Shown one piece after another: positions 54,173 through 62,941 of a DNA stretch of 64,000 nucleotides. Numbering within the stretch: position 1 is the first letter of the stretch; each line of letters opens with the position of its first letter. The notes under the pieces are model-generated. The model worked only from the letters and a program-made list of their open reading frames with translations. It made no database searches and was not told the DNA's origin. The position numbers and the translations under genes were made by a program. Origin of the DNA: Sphingomonas nostoxanthinifaciens (GTDB lineage: Bacteria; Pseudomonadota; Alphaproteobacteria; Sphingomonadales; Sphingomonadaceae); assembly GCF_019930585.1 (NCBI RefSeq), contig NZ_CP082839.1, positions 1,302,001 through 1,366,000 on the forward strand, given 5' to 3'.

Positions 54173-55315
54173 TCAGGGGTCGAGCGGGTCCATCGGATCG
54201 ACCCGCAGCGACAATGCCGACGGCTGGAACTCCAACTCGGTGGGCGACAGGCGGGCGCCGACCCGTCCCGGCTGATAGCCCAGTTCGTGTTGGTTGCGCT
54301 GGGCGAACACCACGCCTTCGATGTAGCGGCTCTGGTCCGGGTTGGTGGAGATCAGCGCGGGGCGGTCAAGCGGCGCACCCAGCGCCGCCAGCCGACGCGT
54401 GGCGTTGCGCAGGTTGGTGGTGGTGTGCCGGGCATAGGGCTCGACCAAGATCGCGTTCTCGGGCACGCCGAACCGCTCGGCCAGCGCGTGCGCCATTTCG
54501 ATCGCCTCCGCATGGCGGGTGCCGCGCGGATGGACGGTGCCCCCCGAGAACAGGATGAATGGAGCCCGACCCTCGCGCCACAGCTTCGCCGCCATGCGGA
54601 CGTTGAGCTTGCCCAGCGCGCTGAGCGGCGTGGCGGGGTCTTCGGGGCCGATGCCCGGCACGATGATCGCGGTGTAGCGGTAATGCGCCCAGTCGAGCGT
54701 CTTTGCGCGTGCCATGGCGGCGGCGTTGAAGCGTGCGTCGAGCGGCTCGAACGCGATCGCCTCGTCGCGATCATTGGCATCGAGCAACGCGAGCGCCAGC
54801 CCGATGCTGGGGTCGAGCGCGGTCGTCGGATCGTCGCGGCCCGCCTCGGCCATCGATACCGCCGCGGCGGCGTTTGCGGCGATCTGCTGGGGATCCGGTC
54901 CGTCGATCTTCGGGTAGCGGGCCGGGGCGCCCTGGCCATAGACGCCGATCACCGCGTTGATCCCGCCGATCTCGCGCATCACCCCGGCCGGGGCGCCGTC
55001 GTCGGGCGCGGCGTGGCTGCCGCTCCGGCTGGCGGCCTGTGCAATGGTGTCGCGCTCTTCGTCGGTCCAGCGGGCAGCCTGGAGCACGCAAGGTGCCTGC
55101 CCCGCGCAGGCCGCGATGCGTTGGCGTCGTGCCGTCAGCATCGTCGCGACCGGCCCCTCCCGACCGCTTTGCGGCCATGCCGAAAGCAGCGGGAAGAGGC
55201 GGGCGGCGAGCGCCGCCATCGCACGATCCGGCACGACGGCGGCTCCAGCCGGAGCCGCCGCAATCGCCAGCACGGCACAGCCCGCAATCACGCGGGCACG
55301 CGCCTCGCCTACCAC
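54173..55315 (-). CDS. YdcF/ElyC-family (DUF218) exported protein
   Basis: A 380-residue protein with a signal peptide (VIAGCAVLAIAAAPAGAA). The DUF218 core is at residues about 210-340: TAIIVPGIGP, KLNVRMAAKLWREGRAPFILFSGG, RHAEAIEMAHALAERFGVPENAILVE, RHTTTNLRNATRRL. Members of this family are envelope proteins, and the fold suggests nucleotide or phosphate ester binding. The N-terminal 200 residues are an extra domain with no name I can give. It overlaps the TonB receptor stop by seven bases (55309-55315), so the two are coupled. Its function here may support uptake through the receptor. Confidence 0.82.
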   Translation of the reverse strand: MVGEARARVIAGCAVLAIAAAPAGAAVVPDRAMAALAARLFPLLSAWPQSGREGPVATMLTARRQRIAACAGQAPCVLQAARWTDEERDTIAQAASRSGSHAAPDDGAPAGVMREIGGINAVIGVYGQGAPARYPKIDGPDPQQIAANAAAAVSMAEAGRDDPTTALDPSIGLALALLDANDRDEAIAFEPLDARFNAAAMARAKTLDWAHYRYTAIIVPGIGPEDPATPLSALGKLNVRMAAKLWREGRAPFILFSGGTVHPRGTRHAEAIEMAHALAERFGVPENAILVEPYARHTTTNLRNATRRLAALGAPLDRPALISTNPDQSRYIEGVVFAQRNQHELGYQPGRVGARLSPTELEFQPSALSLRVDPMDPLDP

Positions 55316-57831
55316 GACTTGGTCAGCACGAAGCGGAAGTTGCGCCCGAAGAGCGGACGGCCATAGACCGCCACCGCCGTGCCCTGCCCAAAGGCATCGC
55401 TGCGGGTGTTGCCTTCGGTCAGGCCGTGATTGTTGGTGATGTTATCGCCGACCACCTGAAACTGCCACGTGCCGCGGGTATAGTTGAAGCCTGCGCCGAC
55501 CGTCTGATAGGCGGGCAGCTCGGTCGTGTTCAGGAAGTCGACATATTCGCGTCCGACGAAATTCAACGTTCCATAGACATCGAACTTATTTTGGCCGCTT
55601 TCGAAGTGAAACTTCGGCATGACATGTCCGTAGAGCTTGGGCTCGCGAACGATCTGCTTGCCCGAAACGGCGATGGTCTGCGACGGACTGTTCGGGTTGT
55701 AGAGGTTATTATACTCCGGCTGAGCGAACGTGATCGCGCCGCTCACCGAGAACCAGCGCACCGGTTCGACGTTCGCGTCGATCTCGACACCCTTGCTGAC
55801 CGCCTTGCCGATGAACGGGACGTTCGTCGTATATTGCGTCGTCGGATCGGGGTAGGAGCCGTTCAGCGGATTGAACTTGGTATAATATCCGGTCGCGTAG
55901 AGATAGTTGCGGCCGAACGACGCCTTGATCCCGACCTCATATTCGTCGGCCTTGGTATAGGTCGGCGTCGGGCTGACGTTGAAGGCCGTGCCCGCCGTGG
56001 GCGGCACTTCCACATGGCTGGCGCGGCCATATGCGCCGAAATGCCGGCTGAAATCATAGTTCAGCCCCACCGTCCAATTGGTGACTTGCGGCGACAGCCG
56101 GAACTGATTGGCGGCGCCCGTCAACGCCGAGACCGTGTTGGCCAGCGTGCCGACCAACGCGGTGTTCGTCACCGTCTTGGTATAGTCCTCGTAGCCGTTA
56201 TAGCTGTACCATTCATGGCGGATGCCGCCGTCGAGGCGCAGCCCGCGCGTGATTTCCCAAGTGTCGTTGGCGTAGACCGCGATCATCTTCGCGTCGACAT
56301 TTCCGATGCCCAGCGCGTTGGTGTTCGGCAGCGCGCCGTTGTTGGTCACCTTACCCAGCACCGTGCCGTTCGCCGAATAGGCAACCAGATCGAGCGTCGA
56401 AGGCTGGCCCTGCACCTGGATCAGATATTGCTGGTACAGCTGATTCTGCGTGTTGCCGTAGAAGGAGGTGTAGGCACCGACCTTGACGTCGTGCGAGCCG
56501 AAGCCGGTGTCGAACTTGTGCGTGATGCTGAGATCGCCCTGCACCGAATAAAAGCTCGAGTCCGCGGCACGATATTGTGCGGGCATCACCAGGCCCGATT
56601 GCGACGCGGGATTATAGGCCGTGTTCGTTCCGGAATAGACGTAGCCGAGGTGATCGACCGCGCCGAAGGCCTTGGTCGCCGCTGCCAGATAGCTGTTGGC
56701 AAAGGTTGTGGCGTTGCTCGGGTTGGTGGTCGAGTAGAGCGCGTCGAACGTGTCCTTGCCCTTGGTCGCGCCGCCCTTGAAGCTGACCAGCCAGCCGTCG
56801 AAATCACCCTGATACTGAATGCCGACATTGCCGTAGACCATGTGCCGGCCGTTCGCGAGATCGCGGTTCTCGCTCCGCATCACGCCATTGGCATCCTGAT
56901 AGCTCAGCGTCACGTCGCGGAACGCCGGCGAGTTCATCGTGCCGGTGAAGTAATTCAGCCAGGGATTGAGCGACTGCGCCGGGTTCTGCGGATTGGCGAT
57001 CGGGATCGGCAGATAGAAGACGTTGTGATCGTTCAGGTAATTGGCCGTGACCTTCACGAAGCCGTTGCTGAAATTATGCTTGATGTTGGCGCGGATCTGG
57101 CCGCCGCGATCGTTCGGGAAGCCGTTGTCGCGATAGCCGTCGCTGTAACGCAGGAAGCCGCCGATTGCGTAATAGGTGTCGTGGCCGAGCGGGCCGGACT
57201 GCATCACGTCGCCGCGATACATCCCGATATCACCGAACGTCAGCTGCGCCTTGCCGCGCGACTGATCGGTGCCGCTGACCGTGATGTTGTTGACGATGCC
57301 CGCCGCTTCCGATGCGTAGATCGGCGCGGGGCCGCCCTGTACCACCTCGACCCGCTCGGTCATGAGGTCGTAGCGGTTCATCCCGTCGCCGGAGTTGAAG
57401 AAATAGCCGTCGACCTCGTGATAGAGCGGCAGGCCGTCCTGCTGGAAGATCAGCATGCCGCGATCGGTCGGAATGCCGCGCAGGCGGGTGATATTCTGCA
57501 CCTCGCCGCCGGTGGTCTCGACATGGATGCCGGGCAGATCGCCGAGCAGGTCGGCGAAGCTCTTGGGCGCCAGCAGCTTCACGTCGTCCTGCGACAGCGA
57601 GTTGATCTCGTACGACACATCGAAGCGGCGCTGCGCGCGCGCCGAACCGGTGACGATGATATCGTTGCCGGCCCCGCCGGTCGTGCCGTCAGGCGCGGCC
57701 GTTGCCGGCGCATCGGCCGCAACGGTGATGGACGGCTCGGAGCCCGGCACCGCCTGTGCCTGGGCCGGAGCGGCGGCGACAAGCGCCAGAACGGCCACGG
57801 CGCAGCCGCCGGCCAGAGTGGTTTTCAGCAT
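55309..57831 (-). CDS. TonB-dependent outer-membrane receptor
   Basis: An 840-residue receptor. A signal peptide (MLKTTLAGGCAVAVLALVAAAPAQA) is followed by a short spacer with the TonB-box-like DIIVTGSARAQRR. The plug reads LLGDLPGIHVETTGGEVQNI, GIPTDRGMLIFQQDGLPLYH and YASEAAGIVNNITVSG. A long beta-barrel follows, ending in the aromatic residue Trp (NFRFVLTKSW). I chose the ATG at 57831, with AAGGGGAACG upstream. The ligand is unknown. It leads an operon with the YdcF-like and S1/P1-like genes and is divergent from a ROK regulator, hinting at carbohydrate or nucleoside-type uptake. A large plus-strand frame is a shadow. Confidence 0.92.
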   Translation of the reverse strand: MLKTTLAGGCAVAVLALVAAAPAQAQAVPGSEPSITVAADAPATAAPDGTTGGAGNDIIVTGSARAQRRFDVSYEINSLSQDDVKLLAPKSFADLLGDLPGIHVETTGGEVQNITRLRGIPTDRGMLIFQQDGLPLYHEVDGYFFNSGDGMNRYDLMTERVEVVQGGPAPIYASEAAGIVNNITVSGTDQSRGKAQLTFGDIGMYRGDVMQSGPLGHDTYYAIGGFLRYSDGYRDNGFPNDRGGQIRANIKHNFSNGFVKVTANYLNDHNVFYLPIPIANPQNPAQSLNPWLNYFTGTMNSPAFRDVTLSYQDANGVMRSENRDLANGRHMVYGNVGIQYQGDFDGWLVSFKGGATKGKDTFDALYSTTNPSNATTFANSYLAAATKAFGAVDHLGYVYSGTNTAYNPASQSGLVMPAQYRAADSSFYSVQGDLSITHKFDTGFGSHDVKVGAYTSFYGNTQNQLYQQYLIQVQGQPSTLDLVAYSANGTVLGKVTNNGALPNTNALGIGNVDAKMIAVYANDTWEITRGLRLDGGIRHEWYSYNGYEDYTKTVTNTALVGTLANTVSALTGAANQFRLSPQVTNWTVGLNYDFSRHFGAYGRASHVEVPPTAGTAFNVSPTPTYTKADEYEVGIKASFGRNYLYATGYYTKFNPLNGSYPDPTTQYTTNVPFIGKAVSKGVEIDANVEPVRWFSVSGAITFAQPEYNNLYNPNSPSQTIAVSGKQIVREPKLYGHVMPKFHFESGQNKFDVYGTLNFVGREYVDFLNTTELPAYQTVGAGFNYTRGTWQFQVVGDNITNNHGLTEGNTRSDAFGQGTAVAVYGRPLFGRNFRFVLTKSW

Positions 57832-57892
57832 GACGTTCCCCTTGCGGCATCGGTTTCGGACGCTCGCCCTGTCGCTAGGCACGGAAAATGAC

Positions 57893-57922
57893 GATTTTAA
57901 TTATTTATTTAAAAATTAAATC
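57893..57922. promoter_or_regulatory. AT-rich imperfect palindrome between receptor and ROK gene
   Basis: Bases 57893-57922 form a near-palindrome with arms GATTTTAAT and ATTAAATC around TTATTTATTTAAAA, the only strongly AT-rich spot in this intergenic region. Mlc/NagC-type ROK repressors bind such TTATTT/AAATAA sites. It lies 60-70 bases before both divergent starts. Confidence 0.5.
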
Positions 57923-57961
57923 GGTCTGGTAATGATGATGCGTGTTGAGGGGGAGGGGGAC

Positions 57962-59092
57962 ATGAGAGGTCGCGCAGGACGCGCCACGCTGCAGTTGGAC
58001 GACGAAGAGAAGAGCGTGATGCGCTGCCTCCGCCTGTCCGGTCCAGCCTCGCGATCGGCCCTCGCGAGCGCGCTCAAGATGAGCCCGGCAAAGCTTACCA
58101 AGCTCTCCCAACGCCTGCTCGCACTGGGGGTCGTCGAGGAAGCCGACGGCGTCGGCGCGCACGGGCGGGGACGGCCGGTCGTCCCGCTTCGCATTGCATC
58201 AACCGGCGGCTACGCGGCTGGAATAACCGCGCACAAGGGTGTTCTGGACCTGGTCTTGGCCGACTATGCCGGCCACGTCATCGCGCAGTCGGCCGAACCG
58301 TTTCACGATCGTGATCCAAAGGCGTTGTGCCGCGCGGCCCGCGCCCGGCTGCTGGACATGATCGACCGCCACGATCTGGTCGGCGGGCGGCTGCTGGGCG
58401 CCGGACTGGGCATGCCGGGCCTCGCCTCCTCGGCCGACGGCGAGCGCTGGCGGACGGTGCCCGACCTGTGGGGTGCCGACGACGTGCCGATCCGCGCCAT
58501 GATGGAGGATGCGCTCGCGCTGCCGGTCTGGATCGAGAATGATGCCACCGCCACCGCGCTCGCCGAATATTATGCCGGCGGCCTCACGGACGGTTGCTCG
58601 ACCATGGTGGCGATCCTGCTCGGCCACGGCATTGGCGCCGGCGTCATCGTCGATGGACGGCTGCTGCGCGGGGCGATGCGCAACGCCGGCGACATCGGTA
58701 TCTTCTACCCAACCGACCGACCCCGACCGTCGCCGATCGACCTTCTCTCTGTACTCAGGGCGGATGGCTGCGCGATCGAGTCGGTGGCCGATTTCGGCAC
58801 GAAGGCGTCACAGCACCAGCCGGTGGTGAATGCGTGGCTGGTGCGCGCGGCCGACCAGCTTCGGCTCGTGATCGAAAGCGCGCTCGCCTGGTTCGATCCC
58901 GATCGCATCATCCTCTCCGGTCCCCTCCCGCGCCCGTTGATGGTGCAGCTGGCCGATCGGCTGAATGCCGCCGGCATCTGGCGAGGGCCCTGTTCGATGT
59001 TCATGCCCGAAGTCGCCGCTTCCCGGCTGGGCGGAGGCGCCATCGCGCTGGGCGCCGCCCTGCTGCCGATCCACGCCACCATCGCGCTGTGA
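57962..59092 (+). CDS. ROK-family transcriptional regulator
   Basis: A 376-residue regulator. An N-terminal winged helix (VMRCLRLSGPASRSALASAL, KLSQRLLALGVVEEADG) is followed by the ROK sugar-kinase-like fold (GAGLGMPGLASSADGE, VWIENDATATALAEYYAG, LLGHGIGAGVIVDGRLLRGAM). The usual ROK zinc signature CxCGxxGC is missing, and GDIGIFYPTDRPRPSPIDL stands in its place. I chose the ATG at 57962 after GAGGGGGAGGGGG. Upstream ATGs (57932) would precede this. The absence of zinc ligands may mean a divergent effector pocket. It probably controls the divergent receptor operon and the MFS gene downstream. Confidence 0.85.
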   Translation: MRGRAGRATLQLDDEEKSVMRCLRLSGPASRSALASALKMSPAKLTKLSQRLLALGVVEEADGVGAHGRGRPVVPLRIASTGGYAAGITAHKGVLDLVLADYAGHVIAQSAEPFHDRDPKALCRAARARLLDMIDRHDLVGGRLLGAGLGMPGLASSADGERWRTVPDLWGADDVPIRAMMEDALALPVWIENDATATALAEYYAGGLTDGCSTMVAILLGHGIGAGVIVDGRLLRGAMRNAGDIGIFYPTDRPRPSPIDLLSVLRADGCAIESVADFGTKASQHQPVVNAWLVRAADQLRLVIESALAWFDPDRIILSGPLPRPLMVQLADRLNAAGIWRGPCSMFMPEVAASRLGGGAIALGAALLPIHATIAL

Positions 59093-59157
59093 CATAGCCC
59101 GACAGATGTAACACTGACCGCGTACCGGCGTGGCGAAGCCAAGCAGGACGGACGCGA

Positions 59158-60489
59158 GTGGCACATGGTATCGCATATCGCCGTTCGATGGCGCAGGCTG
59201 GCGGCAGCCGCGCCAGTGATGCGGTGGCGCTCCCCTATGTCGTCGCGCATTACGGCAAGAGCCTGCTCTGGTGCGCCAGCGAGTCACTGTTCGCGTTTCT
59301 CCTGACCGAACTCGCGCACCTGTCGCCGCTGGCGGTCGGCTGGGTGCTGGCGGGAACCTTCCTGTTGAGCGGCGGGCTGGACATCTGCGTCGGCGGCGCG
59401 CTGCGGCACCGAATGTCGACGGCGGCAGCGTGCGCCCGGCTCCAGTTGGGCGGCGCGGTCGTCAGCGCGCTGGCGATGGTCATGCTGTTCAGCGTGCCGG
59501 CGCTGCACCTGACGGCGCCGCTCGCTGTGGCCACGGCCTCGATCATCCTGTTTCGGACGGCCTATGCGTTCGTCGACATTCCGCAGAACGCGATGTTGAG
59601 CCTGCTGGGCAATAACGACGCACGGACGTCGCTGGCATCGGCCCGGCTGGTCGCAAGCGGCCTCGGTGCCCTGACCGTCGCCGCGTCGGTCGCGGCGCTC
59701 GTGTACAGTTCCGACGCGGACCGGCCGAGGCTTTTGATCCTGTTTTCGTCGGTCATCGCGCTGGTGACGATCGCGTCGAGCGCGCATTTGCGGCGCAGGG
59801 TGCTGGCTGGCGCGGCCGCACCGGCGCAGGCATCGGCGCCCGCGCCGGCCACAGTCGCGCGGCGGCTCCCCATCGCGGCATGGCGGCTGATCCTGCTGAT
59901 GCTCGTCGCCAATTTCGCGGCGCCGGTATTCGGGAAGATCCTGCCTTATTATGCCGATTACCAGCTCCGCGATCCGCTACTGGGGTCGAGCGCCATCTCG
60001 CTCCTGTCGCTGGGCGGCGTGGTGGGGCCGCGCGTCTGGTACATTCTGCTGCGCGGCCGCTCGGCCGATACGCACGTGGCGATGTCCAGCCTCGCGGTGG
60101 CGGTAGCGGCGGCACTGTTCGGGCTGTCCGACTGGGCCGGAAGTGCGGCGCTGGTGCCCGCCGCTGGCCTGTTGGGGCTGAGCGCCGGTGGCCTCGGCAT
60201 GTCGATCTGGTCGGCCTTCGGGCTGGTGATCGCTGAAGCAGGTCGCGGCTGGGAGGGGCTCGCTTATGGTCTGCTCACCGCCGCTGCCAAGACGGCATTG
60301 GCATTGGACGCGATCGGCATGGGCTGGCTGATGTCCAACCCCTCCTTCCGCGAACCGTCCAGCCCGCGTCTGCTGCTCTATATGACGATTCCTCCGATCG
60401 TCGCCGGTATTGCCGTGGCCGTGCTGATCCTGCTTTGGCGTGGCTCCTCGAGAAAGACGGCGACGGCGCTCGACCAGGAACGCGGCTAG
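59158..60489 (+). CDS. MFS transporter
   Basis: A 443-residue membrane transporter with roughly twelve hydrophobic helices (for example LSPLAVGWVLAGTFLLSGGL, LILLMLVANFAAPVFGKIL, IVAGIAVAVLILLW). A loop with RxxxxR-type residues (DADRPRLLILFSS) follows helix 6 in the usual MFS place. The GTG at 59158 is the longest start, and an ATG at 59188 is possible. It is encoded 65 bases after the ROK regulator in the same direction. It is likely the inner-membrane partner of the divergent TonB receptor, probably for a sugar-like substrate. This is inference from context. Confidence 0.82.
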   Translation: MAHGIAYRRSMAQAGGSRASDAVALPYVVAHYGKSLLWCASESLFAFLLTELAHLSPLAVGWVLAGTFLLSGGLDICVGGALRHRMSTAAACARLQLGGAVVSALAMVMLFSVPALHLTAPLAVATASIILFRTAYAFVDIPQNAMLSLLGNNDARTSLASARLVASGLGALTVAASVAALVYSSDADRPRLLILFSSVIALVTIASSAHLRRRVLAGAAAPAQASAPAPATVARRLPIAAWRLILLMLVANFAAPVFGKILPYYADYQLRDPLLGSSAISLLSLGGVVGPRVWYILLRGRSADTHVAMSSLAVAVAAALFGLSDWAGSAALVPAAGLLGLSAGGLGMSIWSAFGLVIAEAGRGWEGLAYGLLTAAAKTALALDAIGMGWLMSNPSFREPSSPRLLLYMTIPPIVAGIAVAVLILLWRGSSRKTATALDQERG

Positions 60490-60522
60490 ACAAACACTCG
60501 GCCTGCCTTGGTTCTCTTGCAG

Positions 60523-61605
60523 TCAGGCCGGCAGCAGGCTCGTGAGCTCGGTCGCGCTGCCCTTTTGTCGCAGGCGGGCGAGCAGCGGTTGTTCGACATA
60601 GAGGTGCGCGAGAAATCCTGCAGCGGTGCCGGCCGCGATCAACGTCACGCAGAGCATGTCGCTTCCCGCCGTGCCTGCCCAGGGCCAGACCTTGGGCAGC
60701 AGCATCATGACCGGCCAATGCGTGAGATAGATCGCATAGGAGGCGTCGCCCAGGCGCACCCAGAGATTGGCCGCCCGCAGGCGATCGGGACGCGCGATCG
60801 ATCCGGCAAGCAGCATTGCGCTCGGCAGCCCCCATAGAAAGACACGCGCGACGCTTGTCTCGCCGGATATGGCAACTTCCGGCGCGCTGGAGAAGCTGAA
60901 GCCGACGAAGGCCGAATAGAGCAACGGCGCCATGCCGACCGCCACCAGCAGCGGTGCGTGGCGTATCACCATCGGCCGGCGCGCGATCTGGAGGGCGACC
61001 AGTCCCAGTGCGAACTCCAAGAGCATGGGATTGAGCGCGATTCCAAGCATCGGCATCGCGATAGGCTGGCTGAGCGCGCCGACGAGGGCGCAGAGCAACA
61101 GCACCGCCACAACTGCGTCGGTTCGTACCGGCTTTGGGAGGCAGAGGGCCGTCCCGACGATCATGTAGAAATAGAGTTCGAATGCCAGCGTCCAGCCCGC
61201 CGGCGGCATCGGCAGTGCGATGGCGCCGAAGTCGAACAGCGGCAGGATGGTCACGCTGTTGGCAAGCCGCGCGATCGGAAGCGGCTCGCGCAGCAACAGG
61301 CTCAAGGCGATGGTGACGATGGCGGAAAGCCAGAAGAGCGGCACCACCCGCCGGAAGCGCGCGCGAAGAAATCGACCCGGCGCAAGGTCATGGCTGAGCG
61401 CCATGCCCATCACCGCACCGCTGATTACGAAGAACATATCCACGCCCAGGGCGCCGAAACTGTTGTCGGGAACCAGCACGCCGATGAGACCCATGGGCCT
61501 GTGCAGCAATCGCAGCGTGTTCCGCGCGTGCAGGATGACGACGAGCAACGCCGCCACGCCTCTCAACGCTTGAACGCACTTGTCCTTGTTGCCCTGCCTG
61601 GTCAC
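60523..61605 (-). CDS. Acyltransferase family 3 membrane protein (OafA/YrhL-type)
   Basis: A 360-residue membrane acyltransferase. It begins with the family pattern QALRGVAALLVVILHARN (Arg and His of the catalytic core) and FGALGVDMFFVISGAVM. About ten helices follow, with WTLAFELYFYMIVG and the late SYAIYLTHWPVMMLLP motif. It would transfer acetyl or other acyl groups to envelope sugars such as O-antigen or exopolysaccharide. I chose the GTG at 61605, with AGAGGG upstream. The ORF to 61743 adds an unlikely leader. It is divergent from the MarR-GNAT gene. Confidence 0.85.
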   Translation of the reverse strand: MTRQGNKDKCVQALRGVAALLVVILHARNTLRLLHRPMGLIGVLVPDNSFGALGVDMFFVISGAVMGMALSHDLAPGRFLRARFRRVVPLFWLSAIVTIALSLLLREPLPIARLANSVTILPLFDFGAIALPMPPAGWTLAFELYFYMIVGTALCLPKPVRTDAVVAVLLLCALVGALSQPIAMPMLGIALNPMLLEFALGLVALQIARRPMVIRHAPLLVAVGMAPLLYSAFVGFSFSSAPEVAISGETSVARVFLWGLPSAMLLAGSIARPDRLRAANLWVRLGDASYAIYLTHWPVMMLLPKVWPWAGTAGSDMLCVTLIAAGTAAGFLAHLYVEQPLLARLRQKGSATELTSLLPA

Positions 61606-61709
61606 CGCGCCCTCTTGCGCCGGCTCTGGTGCAAACCGGGTTAAGCCGCTTGGGCGGCGCAAGTTGCGCGGCAGGCCGCCGCGCAGTCCACCTGGTCCCG
61701 ATTTTGACG

Positions 61710-61742
61710 TTGCGGTCAATTTACATAGCATGTTATATAACA
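61710..61742 (+). promoter_or_regulatory. Promoter with overlapping 12 bp palindrome for the MarR-GNAT gene
   Basis: TTGCGG at 61710-61715, 17 bases, TTATAT at 61733-61738. A perfect palindrome, TGTTATATAACA (61731-61742), covers the -10. This is a standard layout for MarR autorepression and may also affect the divergent acyltransferase gene. Confidence 0.5.
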
Positions 61743-61766
61743 AGTTATGCAGATGAGGGATGCGAC

Positions 61767-62711
61767 ATGCGTGACGCGCTTGCGCTGGAAGGCGCGGTGA
61801 TGCTGGGTAGCCGGCTGAAGCGATTGGCCGAACGGCTGCAGACCGGGGCCGAGCGGATCGCGGTGGATTGCGGGCTGCCCATGCAGCCCAGTCAGATGCC
61901 CTTGCTGACCGCGCTATATCGTCGCGGGCCTATGACCGTCGGCGACGCCGTGCAGGTCTTGGGGGTCAGCCAGCCTGCGGTGACCCGGATCCTTTCGCGA
62001 CTGGTCGAGATGGGGCTGGTCGAGACCAGCCGCGACGCGCGCGATCAGCGAAGCAAGACCCTGTCGCTCAGCCCTGCCGGCCTCGACGCGATGCAATTGG
62101 CGACGACCGTGCTGTGGCCACGCGTGCGCGCCGCCGTCGGCGAACTCTGCGACGTCCCCGCGCTGCTCGATCTGATCGAGACGACCGAGCGCGCGCTGGC
62201 CGATCAGCCCCTGGATCAACGGCCGCGCGGCGGCCTCGCGATCCGGCGCTTTACCGACGCGCTGGCCGAGGATTTCTACAGCATCAACGCCGAATGGATC
62301 GAGACCATGTATCGGCTCGAGCAGACCGACATCGACGTGCTCCGCAATCCGCGCGAGCGCATCATCGGGCCGGGCGGCGACATCCTGTTCGTCGAGGATC
62401 CGCAACTCGGGATCGTCGGCACGTGCGCGCTGCAGAAGATGGGCGAACGTCAGTTCGAGCTGACGAAGATGGGCGTGCTCGACAAGGCACGCGGCAGGAA
62501 GGCTGGCGAGTTCCTGCTCGAAGCGATCATCGCGCGCGCTCATGCATTGGGATGCGATCGGCTCTATCTGCTCAGCAATGCCAAGAGCGCGGCGGCGATC
62601 TACCTCTATGAGAAGCTGGGCTTCGTCCATGACGCCGGGATCATGGAGGAATTTGGCAGGCGCTATGAGCGGTGCAACGTCGCGATGCTCTACCGCCCGC
62701 CAGCCGGGTAA
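61767..62711 (+). CDS. MarR-GNAT fusion regulator/acetyltransferase
   Basis: A 314-residue fusion. Residues about 10-150 form a MarR winged-helix domain (LLTALYRRGPMTVGDAVQVLGVSQPAVTRILSRLVEMGLVE, then RDARDQRSKTLSLSPAG). Residues about 160-310 form a GNAT acetyltransferase: RRFTDALAEDFYSINAEWIE, GTCALQKM, then the acetyl-CoA loop KARGRKAGEFLLEAIIARA and NAKSAAAIYLYEKLGF. I chose the ATG at 61767 (GAGGGA upstream). The upstream extension lies in the operator. Such fusions probably sense a ligand with the acetyltransferase domain or modify a target. The substrate is unknown. Confidence 0.87.
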   Translation: MRDALALEGAVMLGSRLKRLAERLQTGAERIAVDCGLPMQPSQMPLLTALYRRGPMTVGDAVQVLGVSQPAVTRILSRLVEMGLVETSRDARDQRSKTLSLSPAGLDAMQLATTVLWPRVRAAVGELCDVPALLDLIETTERALADQPLDQRPRGGLAIRRFTDALAEDFYSINAEWIETMYRLEQTDIDVLRNPRERIIGPGGDILFVEDPQLGIVGTCALQKMGERQFELTKMGVLDKARGRKAGEFLLEAIIARAHALGCDRLYLLSNAKSAAAIYLYEKLGFVHDAGIMEEFGRRYERCNVAMLYRPPAG

Positions 62712-62941
62712 CGCCTGCAACGCTCGCGGCTCATCATCCCTGCAACAGAGGCGCGGGGAGAGGGGAGGACCAGGGGTGCCCTCCGACGTCGTTCGGCCGG
62801 TCGCATCCGGCCCCCTCTTTCCGCCCTCATGATACGAGTTCGGGGCGAACGGGGCACCTCTCGGGGCGGTTTGAGCGCTGCCGGAGTGCTGGTAGCGAGC
62901 GAACCGCCGTCGCCTGCCGAGCAGTCGGCACGGCGATCAGG

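Noticed and set aside
55039..57891. 950-codon plus-strand open frame across the TonB receptor gene
   Set aside because: It is antisense to a receptor with clear signal peptide, plug and barrel. Its translation is Arg/Val/Gly-rich with no domain and no ribosome site.
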